Source: JACVRN01 sp036389255
Lineage (GTDB): Bacteria; Acidobacteriota; Blastocatellia; Pyrinomonadales; Pyrinomonadaceae
DNA: 64,000 nucleotides
Assembly (NCBI GenBank): GCA_036389255.1
Contig: DASVQI010000041.1
Location: 186,001-250,000 of the forward strand
Direction of reading: 5' to 3'
Shown here: positions 1-8,875 of the stretch, piece after piece
Numbering within the stretch: the stretch's first letter is position 1
How the letters are laid out: every line of letters starts with the position of its first letter
Program-made: the position numbers and the translations under genes
Notes under the pieces: generated by a model
The model's input: the letters and a program-made list of their open reading frames with translations, nothing else
Told to the model about the DNA's origin: nothing
The model's database searches: none

Positions 1-72
1 GCGACCAAGCGCGCGAGCCCTCTGCTCCGCTTCGGCCATCACACGCGCCCACTCTTCGTCAAACTCGCTCAT
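1..72 (-). CDS. N-terminal fragment of an unidentified protein, cut by the window edge
   Basis: An ATG on the minus strand (70-72) opens a frame with no stop up to the window edge, giving 24 residues starting MSEFDEEWARVMAEAEQ. The peptide is charged and helical in character, with no signal peptide. A GAGAAGG sequence about a dozen bases upstream could serve as ribosome binding site. It is divergent from the phosphatase gene at 242. Too little is visible to name a family; it could also be a chance frame. Confidence 0.4.
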   Translation of the reverse strand, partial: MSEFDEEWARVMAEAEQRARALGR

Positions 73-241
73 AAGATTCGGATTTGCCTTCTCTTTGATG
101 TTATCATGCTGTTCCACAAGTGGTTAAGCGGGGGCGCTCTTCAACACGAAGAAAGCCTCCGAAGCTTGACCGCATCCGTACAGATGTCTTGAACAAGCTC
201 ATGAAGTGTAATCGAAGCCCGTCGCTAACGGTGAAATCTAG

Positions 242-2026
242 ATGAAACGGTACCGCCTCATGCGCCACACCACCGCGCTTGCGCTCGCACTGCTACTAAC
301 GCTCGTCTCTCTGGCGGGGCCGGACGCGCGGCGAAAGGAGGCCCGCTCGCGGTCGGCCTCTGCTGCTGCGCTTGCGGCGAACGTGCAGGCGGGCCAGCCG
401 TTCACGCGCCCGAAGCTCGTGCTGCTGATAGCCGTAGACCAGTTTCGTTACGATTACATGGAGCGCTTCAACGACCTCTTCGTCCCCGGCGGCCTGCGTC
501 GTCTTATGCAGGAAGGCGCGTTCTGGACACAGGCCAACTACGACCACATGCCGACTTACACCGCGCCGGGCCACGCCACCATGATGACCGGGGCATGGCC
601 TGCTGAGACAGGCATCATTGCCAACGAGTGGCCCGACCTTGAAAAGGGACGCAACATCACCAGCGTAGAGGACGAGCAGTCGCGGCTCCTGAACGGCCTG
701 CCCGAAGAGAAGGCTTCCAGCCCGCGTCGTCTTATGGCTTCGACCATAGGCGACGAGCTTCGACTTGCCACTAACCAGCGCTCGAAGGTCATAGGCATCT
801 CCATCAAAGACCGCTCGGCCATATTACCGGCAGGACGGCACGCCAACGCGGCCTACTGGTTCAGCGTTACTAGCGGGCGCATGGTCACCTCCAACTTCTA
901 CTTCAATCAGGTGCCTCAGTGGGTGAATGACTTCAATGATACGAAACCGGCGGACAAATACTTCGGCGCTCGCTGGGAGCGTGTGTTGCCGGAGAGCGAG
1001 TACCTGCGGCGGGCAGGCGCTGATGACCCGTCTTGGGAGAACATAGGCGTCGCGCCCGGCGATACGAACAAGTTCCCGCACGTCATCACTGGCGGCGCGA
1101 GCGGCCCCGGCACTCAGTTCTACACCGCGCTCGATTACTCTCCCTTCACGAACGACATCCTTCTCTCGTTCACAAAGCTCGCCATCACCAACGAGCGGCT
1201 GGGCGAAGATGCGGACACGGATGTTTTGACCGTGAGCTTTTCCGCCAACGATTACATAGGCCATCGCTTCGGGCCTTACAGCCATGAAGTCATGGACGTT
1301 ACGCTCCGAGTGGACAGGCAGATTGAAGAGCTTCTTAAATTCGTTGACGAGCGCGTCGGCCTTCGCAACACGCTCGTCGTCTTCACTTCCGACCACGGCG
1401 TGGGACAAAGTCCCGAAGAGTCTGCGGCAAAGGGCCTGCCCGGCACGCGCATCACGAGCGCGGAAGTTCTGAGCGCCATGAAGAATGCCATCAAGGCTCG
1501 ATACAATCCCAAGAATCAACAGCCTGACCCCACGAGCGATTACATACAGGCTTTCTACAACGGCAACGTCTACTTCAATCGCGTGCTGCTCAAGCGCGAC
1601 GGCATAGACCAGGAAGAGATAGAGCGCATAGCCGGAGAGGCAAGCCTGACCGTGCCCGGCATGTTCAGATACTTCACGCGCACACAACTGATGCGCCGCG
1701 CCATCTCGCCCGGCGACGCGCTCGCAAGGCGCGTGATGCACGGCTTCTATCCTGAGCGGAGCGGCGACGTGATAGTAGTCTATCAGCCGTTCAGGTATTT
1801 TGAGACGAGCATCCCGGTCACGCACGGCTCGCCCTACGCTTACGATACGCACGTGCCGTTGATTCTGATGGGCACGGGCTTTCGTGCTGGCCGTTATCTT
1901 GAAGCGGCTGCTCCGTCCGACATAGCGCCCACGCTCGCGGCAGTCCTGCGCCTGCAAACGCCCAGCAACTCTATGGGCAGAGTCCTGACCGACTGCATCA
2001 TACAGGGCGGCGCAGTCGCCAGATAG
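242..2026 (+). CDS. PafA-type secreted alkaline phosphatase / type I phosphodiesterase
   Basis: 594 residues, alkaline-phosphatase superfamily, probably hydrolysing phosphomonoesters in the periplasm. The first 30 residues form a signal peptide (basic start, leucine/alanine core). AVDQFRYDY near residue 66 gives the first metal-binding Asp, and TAPGHATMMTG around 108-116 carries the presumed Thr113 nucleophile. TSDHGVG near 385 supplies the Asp-His metal ligands, and a late THGSPYAYDTHVP segment supplies further His ligands. The length suits PafA, a phosphate-irrepressible phosphatase of about 550 residues; substrate cannot be told from sequence. The ATG at 242 is kept because it gives a complete signal peptide. 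The next gene starts 64 bases downstream on the same strand. Confidence 0.85.
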   Translation: MKRYRLMRHTTALALALLLTLVSLAGPDARRKEARSRSASAAALAANVQAGQPFTRPKLVLLIAVDQFRYDYMERFNDLFVPGGLRRLMQEGAFWTQANYDHMPTYTAPGHATMMTGAWPAETGIIANEWPDLEKGRNITSVEDEQSRLLNGLPEEKASSPRRLMASTIGDELRLATNQRSKVIGISIKDRSAILPAGRHANAAYWFSVTSGRMVTSNFYFNQVPQWVNDFNDTKPADKYFGARWERVLPESEYLRRAGADDPSWENIGVAPGDTNKFPHVITGGASGPGTQFYTALDYSPFTNDILLSFTKLAITNERLGEDADTDVLTVSFSANDYIGHRFGPYSHEVMDVTLRVDRQIEELLKFVDERVGLRNTLVVFTSDHGVGQSPEESAAKGLPGTRITSAEVLSAMKNAIKARYNPKNQQPDPTSDYIQAFYNGNVYFNRVLLKRDGIDQEEIERIAGEASLTVPGMFRYFTRTQLMRRAISPGDALARRVMHGFYPERSGDVIVVYQPFRYFETSIPVTHGSPYAYDTHVPLILMGTGFRAGRYLEAAAPSDIAPTLAAVLRLQTPSNSMGRVLTDCIIQGGAVAR

Positions 2027-2090
2027 AGACTGAAGAGAAGATTCGTTGAAAGTATATGAAAGTGACACTCACGATTGAGAGCTTCAATTT

Positions 2091-4667
2091 ATGATAATGA
2101 AAAATCGAAAAAGCATCCCTTTTATCTTCCTGATGCTCTTTGTCATGCTTGCCGCGCGGGAGGCTGCGGCACAGGAGCAGACCTCGGACGAAGCCGAGCG
2201 CGCCGAGATTCAGTCTGCGATTCAGTACGTGCCAGCCGAGCGTATAGAGAAGCTCAAGGCTTTCATAGCCGCGCATCCGAACTCGACTTTGAAGTTGAGG
2301 GCGCAGGAGTTGATTGTCAGCGCGCGTGCCGCGTGGGGCGACGAGAAATTGCGCGGCGGCGACACGCCGGGCGGGCTTGAGCAGTTCCGGCTGGCCGTCG
2401 CTGACGCGCCCGAAGGGATGACGGACAAGCTCTACGCGGAAGTCATCTCAAGGATTCCCTTCAATCTCTTCCTGCTGGGCCAGCGCGGCGGAGCCGTGGA
2501 AATCGCTCGCCTCATAGAGGACAAAGTCAAAGGGGACGCTAAGCGGCTGCTGATACTGACAAACTTCTACACGAGCATAGAGGACGGGCAGGAGGCTGCG
2601 CGCGTCAGCGAGCTGGCGGTGCGTCTAGCGCCCGACATGGCCGTGGCTCATCAGGCTCTTGCGCTTGCGCGCCACATCTCGCTACAGATAGAAGAGGCCG
2701 CGACAGAGTATGCGCGTGCGCTTGAGCTTGACCCGAAGCTACAGGCGGCGCGGCGAAGCCTTGCGGACTTGCGACGCGCGCAGGGCCGCCACGAAGATGC
2801 GCTCAAGCTTTATAGGGAGATGTTGTTGAGCGACCCGTCGGACAGGCTCGCGCGTGCCGGTGTGATTCTTTCGCTTCTGGATTCAGGAAAGAGGGAGAAT
2901 GCGGAGCGAGAGATGGAATCGGCGCTCAGGGACGAGCCGCGCAACCTTCAGCTTCTCACGGGCGCAGCATACTGGTACGCGGCGCACAATGAGAACGCGC
3001 GTGCTCTTGAGCTTGCTCAGAAAGCCGTGGAAGTTGAGCCGCGATACGTCTGGGCTCAGGTGGCTCTGGCTCGCGCGCTCATAGCCGACAAGCGGCCTCT
3101 GGCGGCCGAACAGGCGCTCCGCACCGCGCGTCGTTACGGGAGATTTCCCACGCTCGATTACGAGTTGGCGAACGCGCTCGCGGCGGCAGGACTTTACACG
3201 GAAGCCGCCGCAGAGCTTCAACGCTCGTTCGCTTTGCGCGGCGGGCAGCTTGAGACGCAACTGGCCGGAAGAACCCCTGCGCGAGCGGCGTCCTTCATAG
3301 AGCTTCTAGCGCCCGAAAGACGCGCCAGCATCTTTCAGTCTACCGCAGCCGAAACGGAAGCGAACGCGCGCCGCCTTCGCGCTCTGCTGGCCTTCAACCT
3401 AGCCGTAGGAGAGTCGGGTAAGCGCGAGTCCGTCAGAGAGAGCGAAGCCTTAACGGCCGGGCAGGAGTTCGCTGCGGGCGAAGATGATATGCGCGCCTTC
3501 AGACAGCTTTACGTGGCCGAGCGGCTGCTGCGAGCGGGCGTGGCAAACAGGGCCGTGCTGGATTTCGCGGAAGCTTCCGCGAGCGGGCTTGAGGCTGCGC
3601 TGGACGCGCCCACGGCGAATGTAGCGGTCATGAGCGACGAGCTTTACAGCGTACGGCTACAGGCCATAACGAACGGGACTGAGCTGCCCGTCCCCGAAAT
3701 TGAGCGCAGCACGCGCGCCAACATACTGCGCGGGCGCATTGAAGAGATAGCAGGCTGGACGCTCTACAATCAGGACAAGGCGGCCGATGCCGTGGAGCGT
3801 CTTCGCAAGGCCGCTTCTCTTTTACCTGAGAACACGGGCTGGCGTCGCACGGCTCTCTGGCATCTGGGCGCGGCGCTCGAAGCGGGCGGCAATGAACAGG
3901 AGGCGCTGGATAGTTACTTACAGAGCTATGACAAGAACGCGCCGGACGCGGGACGACGCGCCATCATAGAAAGGCTCTACCGCAAGCTCAACGGCTCGCT
4001 GGCGGGACTGGAAGCGAAGCTCGGCGCAGCGCCCAACGCTTCATACACCTCCGGAGGCAATCCTCAAGCTGGCGCGCAACCCGGCACGAGCCAGCCGACA
4101 ACCACGGAAGCCGCGAACGAGACGGCAAAGAACGAGGCCGCCTCGAAGCCGGATGACGCGGCCGCCCAGAGCGCCAGCCCACAGCCAGCGCAAGCGGCTG
4201 CCAGCCCCGTACGGCAGGCAGATGAGGGCGACAGGCCGCAGACTTCGCAGCCCGCCCCGGCTACCTCTCAACCAGCCGCAGAGAGCGGCGGCGCAACTGA
4301 AAAGCGGGCGGAGGCTGACAGCCAACAGCCGCCCCCTTCAACGCGTGAGCGCACGACAGCACCGCCTTCATCCAGACCCGGAAGAAGACAGAGCGCGCCC
4401 GTCGAATGCTCTCTCTCGATTGAGGTGGACACTATAACCATCAAAAACAACGGGGGGAGCGGCGTCATCACAGTTCGTTTGACCGGGGCCGACAAGGTAA
4501 CTCCGACCACGCGCGACTGGCCGGACATAACGGTCTTCTCCCAGACGCTCAGGGAATCGGGCAGCTTCCCGTTTCTCATCACCTCCATCAGCAAGCGAAC
4601 CGGCAGGTACATAGTCACCTTCACGACTCCCTGCGGCTCCAAGGATGTCACGGTCATAGTCAAATAA
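2091..4667 (+). CDS. Secreted tetratricopeptide-repeat protein with C-terminal beta domain
   Basis: 858 residues. A signal peptide (MKNRKSIPFIFLMLFVMLAA, then AAAQ) points to export. Residues about 150-400 are TPR-like helical pairs ('ALELDPKLQAARRSLADL', 'AVEVEPRYVWAQVALARAL'), and another pair lies near 560-620. Then follows a low-complexity linker of about 120 residues rich in Pro, Gln, Ala and Ser. The last ~85 residues (CSLSIEVDTITI... to KDVTVIVK) look like an Ig/BACON-like beta-sandwich. Presumably a protein-binding scaffold in the periplasm or on the surface. ATGs at 2091 and 2097 are both possible; neither has a clear Shine-Dalgarno sequence. Function unknown. Confidence 0.75.
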   Translation: MIMKNRKSIPFIFLMLFVMLAAREAAAQEQTSDEAERAEIQSAIQYVPAERIEKLKAFIAAHPNSTLKLRAQELIVSARAAWGDEKLRGGDTPGGLEQFRLAVADAPEGMTDKLYAEVISRIPFNLFLLGQRGGAVEIARLIEDKVKGDAKRLLILTNFYTSIEDGQEAARVSELAVRLAPDMAVAHQALALARHISLQIEEAATEYARALELDPKLQAARRSLADLRRAQGRHEDALKLYREMLLSDPSDRLARAGVILSLLDSGKRENAEREMESALRDEPRNLQLLTGAAYWYAAHNENARALELAQKAVEVEPRYVWAQVALARALIADKRPLAAEQALRTARRYGRFPTLDYELANALAAAGLYTEAAAELQRSFALRGGQLETQLAGRTPARAASFIELLAPERRASIFQSTAAETEANARRLRALLAFNLAVGESGKRESVRESEALTAGQEFAAGEDDMRAFRQLYVAERLLRAGVANRAVLDFAEASASGLEAALDAPTANVAVMSDELYSVRLQAITNGTELPVPEIERSTRANILRGRIEEIAGWTLYNQDKAADAVERLRKAASLLPENTGWRRTALWHLGAALEAGGNEQEALDSYLQSYDKNAPDAGRRAIIERLYRKLNGSLAGLEAKLGAAPNASYTSGGNPQAGAQPGTSQPTTTEAANETAKNEAASKPDDAAAQSASPQPAQAAASPVRQADEGDRPQTSQPAPATSQPAAESGGATEKRAEADSQQPPPSTRERTTAPPSSRPGRRQSAPVECSLSIEVDTITIKNNGGSGVITVRLTGADKVTPTTRDWPDITVFSQTLRESGSFPFLITSISKRTGRYIVTFTTPCGSKDVTVIVK

Positions 4668-4750
4668 AGGCCGAAATAGAGGGATAAAAGGCAGAAATGA
4701 AGAGGGCGCTCATCCTCCTTCGCTTCTGCCTTTTCCTTGCCTTTCGGCCA
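4667..4750. repeat. Intergenic degenerate-word hairpin (R1)
   Basis: Long imperfect inverted repeat right after the stop of the TPR gene. Outer arms GGCCGAAA (4669-4676) and TTTCGGCC (4742-4749); inner arms AAAAGGCAGAA (4686-4696) and TTCTGCCTTTT (4724-4734). The arms are made of similar short words (AAGGCCGAA, AAAGGCAGAA). It may also act as a transcription terminator. Confidence 0.65.
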
Positions 4751-4971
4751 ACCACTGACCCGTTTTAGCCATCAAACACGAGACCGTACCGGAAGTTTAT
4801 TGAGAAAAATCTTTCCAGGCTGGGTCTCTCTTGCAATCTGTCCGAAAGCCACGCGAAAATCCTTCGCTTCCTTGCCTTGAGTCTCTGGAAGGTTTCTCTG
4901 GCGGGGCAACGGGGCGGCTTGAGGGTGTATAATCAGAACAAAATTCTCTCGTATCGCTAACGGATAATCTT
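4751..4971 (+). other. Intergenic region upstream of the M1-like gene
   Basis: Together with the hairpin before it this is a 304-base gene-free stretch. No coding frame is convincing. It should contain the promoter of the M1-like gene; the only candidate seen is a TATAAT at 4928-4933. No strong ribosome binding site precedes the ATG at 4972. Confidence 0.4.
4928..4933 (+). promoter_or_regulatory. Candidate -10 element for the M1-like gene
   Basis: A perfect TATAAT lies 39 bases before the ATG at 4972. No convincing -35 hexamer is found at 16-18 bases upstream, so this rests on the -10 match alone. Confidence 0.3.
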
Positions 4972-7029
4972 ATGAACAGAATTCGATTCCGCCTCCTGTC
5001 CGCCGCGCTTACAGCCTGTGCCTTACTGACTCTGGGCGCGACGGCGAGCGCGCAGCAGGCACAGAGTGGCCGCACGCGTTTCGACGTTACCAACTATCGT
5101 ATTGAAGCCCAGCTCTTCCCGGCCGAGCACACTATGCGTGCCGCCGCCGAAGTGACCTTCACGCCGCTTGAGCCGACGCGCTCCGTTGTCTTCGAGCTTA
5201 ACGGCTCGCTCAAGGTAGAGAGCATCAGCCGCAACGGCAAGCCCCTGACCAATTTCGTGCAGGATGCCGTGGGCGTTGGCGACCTTGGCCCGAGCGTTCG
5301 CGTTGACCTTGGCGAAGTGCTCCCGGCAAATCAGCCCGTCACGCTCCTGTTCAGGTGGGGCGGCGCGCTGGTTTCACCCGAAGGCGGCCCGCTCGCAACT
5401 AAGCGGCTGGCCTATGTGGGCAACGAAGGCTCTTACCTGATGTACGCGGCGCGCTGGTTTCCCTTTCACGATTACGCGGCAGACCGCGCCACGGCAGACA
5501 TCAGCATCATCGTGCCGACGGGAACGCAGGTGGCCGGTTCTTCGGACGAGCCGGTCGTGCCGGTCGCGGACAAAGGCGGCAACACGCGCTTCCGCTTCGT
5601 ACACAAGCAGCCCGCGCTCATAGGCAATATAGCCGCAGGACAGTACATCACTCGCACGCTCAAGTTCGGCAGCTACGAGCTACAGTTCTTCGTCAAGCCC
5701 GGAAGCGAAAATCGTCTTGACCGCTACGGCGAGTTGATGGGCAACGCCCTTCAGGCTTACACGCAGAGTTACGGCAACCCGACCTTCGGTACGCGGGTGG
5801 TGATAGCGCAGATTGACGACGACAGCCTCGACACATATAGCGGTCTGGGCATGGTCTTCCTCGCCTCTAAGATGTTCGACCCGACGCGCCCCGTGCCCGA
5901 AGACCGGCTTCAGAGAGAAGTGGCCTACCAGTGGTGGGGAATCTCTGTCGGTCTGAGGTCTTTCGACGACGCTTGGCTCTCGCAGGGGCTGGCCGAGTGG
6001 AGCGCCTTCGCGCTTCGTGAGACGACGCTTTCGGGCGGGGCGCTCGACGCGACTCAGCGCGAAATGCAGGAGCGCGCACTGACCTTTGAGCAGACGGCCT
6101 CGATTGCACGCGCGCCTTCGACTTTGGATGACCAGTCTGCGGCTTACCAGTCAATCGTCTTCTACAAAGGCGCTATGGTCTTCCGCATGCTGCGCGAAAC
6201 GATTGGGCGCGAGAAATTCAACCAGCTTCTACGTAACTTCCTGCAACAGTATCGCGGCAAGGACGCTTCGATTGACGATTTCGAGAAGCTCACGACCCAA
6301 GTCGTAGGCGAGAACATGCGCTACTTCTTCGCGCAGTGGGTAGAAGGCACGGGCGTACCCGAATTCAACGTAGAGTATCAAATCATACGCACAAGGGCCG
6401 GGCGCTTCCGCGCGCGCGGCACGGTTCGCCAGAACTTCGAGAACCTTCGCCTCCCCGTTGAGCTGATGCTCAGAAGCGAGGGCGACACACAGAATCAGAC
6501 CACCACAGTTCGCATTGATAACAAGAGCGAGGATTTCGATTTCGAGTCATCGGGGCAGCCCTTGGAAGTGCTGGTTGACCCGAACAACAAAATCCTGCGT
6601 ATGTCCGACGACCTGAAGGTAGCCATCGTGGCGCGGCGCGGCATAGAGCAGCTCAGGGAAGGCAGCTTCGCGGAAGCGCAGCAGCAGTTCGAAGCCGCTC
6701 TAAGACTCGACCGCTCGAACTCTTGGATCTATTACAATCTGGGTCTGTTGTACTTGGAGCAGCGCAACTGGAATCTGGCGATTGATAATTTTCAGGCGGC
6801 CCTGAACGGCAACATGAAACCGGCATGGATAGCCGTCTGGGCGCACATCAAATCCGGTAACGCTTATGATGCTCGCGGCGACCGCGCGCGCGCAGTCAGC
6901 GAGTACAAGAAGGCCGTGCAACTGGGCGACAACTACGACAACGCGCAGAAAGCGGCGCAGCGCTACATAGCTACGCCCTACGACCCGAAGGCAGATCAGG
7001 CGCAGGCCGGGCTAACCAATTCTCAGTAG
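4972..7029 (+). CDS. M1 aminopeptidase-like protein lacking zinc ligands, with C-terminal TPRs
   Basis: 685 residues with a signal peptide ending about ATASAQQ (residue 28). Residues about 35-460 follow the M1 (gluzincin) fold: an N-terminal beta domain, then a catalytic-like domain with QWWG and the WLSQGLAEW segment. The zinc site is destroyed: HEXXH reads REVAY (residues 315-319) and the third ligand, 19 residues after the second His in active enzymes, is Gln338. Only Glu316 of the motif remains. The GAMEN-type substrate motif is also not recognisable (SGLGMVFL at 290). Residues about 555-675 hold two to three TPRs. Most likely a secreted non-catalytic binding protein descended from a peptidase. 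The frame is intact and long, so it is not decaying. Confidence 0.8.
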   Translation: MNRIRFRLLSAALTACALLTLGATASAQQAQSGRTRFDVTNYRIEAQLFPAEHTMRAAAEVTFTPLEPTRSVVFELNGSLKVESISRNGKPLTNFVQDAVGVGDLGPSVRVDLGEVLPANQPVTLLFRWGGALVSPEGGPLATKRLAYVGNEGSYLMYAARWFPFHDYAADRATADISIIVPTGTQVAGSSDEPVVPVADKGGNTRFRFVHKQPALIGNIAAGQYITRTLKFGSYELQFFVKPGSENRLDRYGELMGNALQAYTQSYGNPTFGTRVVIAQIDDDSLDTYSGLGMVFLASKMFDPTRPVPEDRLQREVAYQWWGISVGLRSFDDAWLSQGLAEWSAFALRETTLSGGALDATQREMQERALTFEQTASIARAPSTLDDQSAAYQSIVFYKGAMVFRMLRETIGREKFNQLLRNFLQQYRGKDASIDDFEKLTTQVVGENMRYFFAQWVEGTGVPEFNVEYQIIRTRAGRFRARGTVRQNFENLRLPVELMLRSEGDTQNQTTTVRIDNKSEDFDFESSGQPLEVLVDPNNKILRMSDDLKVAIVARRGIEQLREGSFAEAQQQFEAALRLDRSNSWIYYNLGLLYLEQRNWNLAIDNFQAALNGNMKPAWIAVWAHIKSGNAYDARGDRARAVSEYKKAVQLGDNYDNAQKAAQRYIATPYDPKADQAQAGLTNSQ

Positions 7030-7051
7030 TTAAAAGAGGGGCTTGAAAGAT

Positions 7052-7082
7052 AAAGAGGCGGGTGATAAAAGCCCGCCTCTTT
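7052..7082. terminator. Bidirectional intrinsic terminator
   Basis: Stem AAAGAGGCGGG (7052-7062) pairs with CCCGCCTCTTT (7072-7082) over a 9-base loop, followed by TTC. It sits between convergent genes (M1-like plus, lpxI minus), so it can serve both. Confidence 0.8.
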
Positions 7083-7100
7083 TTCTGTTGTAACGCGGAA

Positions 7101-7907
7101 TCAGATAGCGGGAGCAGCGACAACCGCGATGCCGTTCTTATCCGCGAGGCGAATCATCTCGTCGCGGTCGAACATCAAGGTCTTTCCGGCCGTGATGCAG
7201 AGGCAGGTTGCTCCGGCTTCTATCATGGTTTGAATCGTGGGCAGGCCGACCACCGGAACATCAAAGCGCATGTCCTGACCGGGCTTGGCGACTTTGACGA
7301 CCGTCAGCTTCCCCCGCGCAAGCTCGCCCGCGCGCCTGATGGCCGCATCTGTCCCTTCCATGGCTTCTATGGCTACGCAGGCGCGAGAGCGCACGACAAT
7401 CGTCTGGCCAAGGTCTAGGCGGGTAATCTCGCGCGCGATTTCCAGCCCGTATTCTATGTCGCCTCGCTCGCGCTCGTCGGGCGCGCGGCGCGAGAGCTGC
7501 CCGGCCCGAGGCAGGCTCTCCTGTAGAAAGTAGGTGGAATCAATCAACTCTATGCCCTCGCTCTGCAACTCTGCGGCGACAGCGCCAATGAGCGCGTCCG
7601 TGTTGCGGCGCGGCAATCTTAAAATAGTCTTTATCATGCGCAGGTCTGGCAGCGCGCCACTGAAAATCTGAACGTGCTTGACCTGTCCGGCCATGATTGC
7701 GCGCTCCACGCCTTCACGCTTGAAGAAGCGTATCAGCTTGCCGAGTTGAGCCACGCCTATCCACTCGACGCGCTCCGCCGCTCGCTCAATCTCCGGGTCT
7801 GTCTCTTCCTTGATGGCCGCCACCACCACGGGCACGCCCGCGCGCCGCGCGCCCTCAAGCACCAGAAAAGGAAACCGGCCGTTGCCCGCAATCAATCCGT
7901 AACGCAT
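7101..7907 (-). CDS. lpxI: UDP-2,3-diacylglucosamine pyrophosphatase LpxI
   Basis: 268 residues, whole-length match to the LpxI (DUF1009) family: start MRYGLIAGNGRFPFL, the central MAGQVKH and LLRRLPRRNTDALIGAV-like stretch, and the C-terminal ACVAIEAMEGTD, KPGQDMRFDVPVVG and ITAGKTLMFDRDE segments. It cleaves UDP-2,3-diacyl-GlcN to lipid X and UMP in lipid A synthesis, replacing LpxH. It is the last gene of the minus-strand envelope block, directly after lpxA. The 78-base spacer to lpxA is filled by a degenerate hairpin, and no Shine-Dalgarno sequence precedes the ATG. Confidence 0.93.
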   Translation of the reverse strand: MRYGLIAGNGRFPFLVLEGARRAGVPVVVAAIKEETDPEIERAAERVEWIGVAQLGKLIRFFKREGVERAIMAGQVKHVQIFSGALPDLRMIKTILRLPRRNTDALIGAVAAELQSEGIELIDSTYFLQESLPRAGQLSRRAPDERERGDIEYGLEIAREITRLDLGQTIVVRSRACVAIEAMEGTDAAIRRAGELARGKLTVVKVAKPGQDMRFDVPVVGLPTIQTMIEAGATCLCITAGKTLMFDRDEMIRLADKNGIAVVAAPAI

Positions 7908-7910
7908 AAA

Positions 7911-7987
7911 CAGGGGGTAGGGGGTTAGAGGCTGGGGGTTAGTAAAAGAAGGATATTCTATCCCCCAACCCCTAACCTCTATCCCCT
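7911..7987. repeat. Intergenic degenerate-heptamer hairpin (R2)
   Basis: Arms 7912-7941 and 7959-7987. The reverse complement of the right arm reads as heptamers GGGGATA, GAGGTTA, GGGGTTG, GGGGATA; the left arm reads GGGGGTA, GGGGGTTA, GAGGCTG, GGGGTTA. The right arm runs into the lpxA stop codon (TAG, 7986-7988). It fills the lpxA-lpxI spacer. Confidence 0.75.
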
Positions 7988-8777
7988 ACTTGATGACTCC
8001 GCGTTTTGAAGTTTCGATGAAGCGAAGGAGTTCGTCAACTTCCGGGGATTCGATTATCTCTTCGCGTATGCGAGCCATGGCCTGCGTGGTGTTGAGGCGC
8101 GAGGAGAGCAGTAGATGAAAGGCGTGGTGAAGCGCGTTCATTGTCTCGCGCGAGTAGCCGCGACGCCGCATCCCCGTGGTGTTCAAGCCGTAGCAGCGCG
8201 CGTGATTGCCTACCGAAAGAGCAAAAGGCAGCGCGTCTTTGACGACGACCGAATAGCCGCCTATGTAAGCCTCCCGGCCTACGCGACAGAACTGGTGGAC
8301 GCCCGAATACGCGCCGATGTTCGCGCCCGATTCGACTATCACGTGGCCCGCAAGAGTAGCCGCGTTGGCCATGATGGCCTTGTCCCCTATGATACAGTCG
8401 TGCGCGATGTGAGCCTGGGCCATAATCAGGCACTCGTCACCGACTTCGGTGAGCATCCCGCCGCCCTCCGTGCCGCGATGTATGGTCACGAATTCGCGTA
8501 TGGAGCAACGCGCGCCGATGCGTGTCTCCGAAGGCTCGCCCCTGTATTTCAAGTCCTGCGAAGCAAGCCCTATGGAGACGAAGGGAAAGACATGCGTGTC
8601 GTCGCCTATGTGCGTAAGACCGTCTACGACTACGTGCGAGTCCAGCCGCACGCGGTCGCCAATAGTTACGTCGTCGCCTATGATTGTATAGGGGCCTATG
8701 AAGCAGTCATGACCCAGCGAAGCACGCGGGCTGACGACCGCCGTCGGGTGAATAGTTTGCGTGGTGGCTGCTGACAT
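7986..8777 (-). CDS. lpxA: Acyl-[ACP]--UDP-N-acetylglucosamine O-acyltransferase LpxA
   Basis: 263 residues from the ATG at 8775-8777 (MSAATTQTIHPTAVV). A longer in-frame start at 8864 would add 29 residues translated from an inverted repeat and is rejected. Left-handed beta-helix hexapeptide repeats cover residues about 10-190, with the LpxA signatures IHRGT and the MAQAHIAHDC segment holding the catalytic His. A helical C-terminal domain follows. It puts the first acyl chain on UDP-GlcNAc in lipid A synthesis, in the cytoplasm. It follows fabZ as in other Gram-negatives, but lpxD, usually found between skp and fabZ, is absent here. Confidence 0.95.
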   Translation of the reverse strand: MSAATTQTIHPTAVVSPRASLGHDCFIGPYTIIGDDVTIGDRVRLDSHVVVDGLTHIGDDTHVFPFVSIGLASQDLKYRGEPSETRIGARCSIREFVTIHRGTEGGGMLTEVGDECLIMAQAHIAHDCIIGDKAIMANAATLAGHVIVESGANIGAYSGVHQFCRVGREAYIGGYSVVVKDALPFALSVGNHARCYGLNTTGMRRRGYSRETMNALHHAFHLLLSSRLNTTQAMARIREEIIESPEVDELLRFIETSKRGVIK

Positions 8778-8790
8778 TAGAAGTAAGAGT

Positions 8791-8875
8791 GGGGGACGGG
8801 TGTCAGGTGCCGGGTTTCGTGTAAAAGAAAGAGAGCTGGATTTTCTTTCCCCGGCACCTGACACCCATCTCCTAT
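8791..8875. repeat. Intergenic degenerate-heptamer hairpin (R3)
   Basis: Perfect 17-base arms at 8798-8814 and 8850-8866; the left arm is GGGTGTCAGGTGCCGGG, which splits into near-heptamers GGTGTCA and GGTGCCG. An inner AAAGAAA / TTTCTTT pair extends the hairpin. It fills the fabZ-lpxA spacer. Similar words (GTCAGGTGC, GCGGGT) recur in R14 at 47.8 kb. Confidence 0.75.

Noticed and set aside
824..2068. 414-residue open frame opposite the phosphatase gene
   Set aside because: Antisense to a well-supported gene; composition (Arg/Ala/Val, His) is that of a mirrored GC-rich coding frame, and no motif is present.
8778..8864. 29-residue extension of LpxA
   Set aside because: The added residues come from the inverted repeat R3 and are not found in LpxA proteins.
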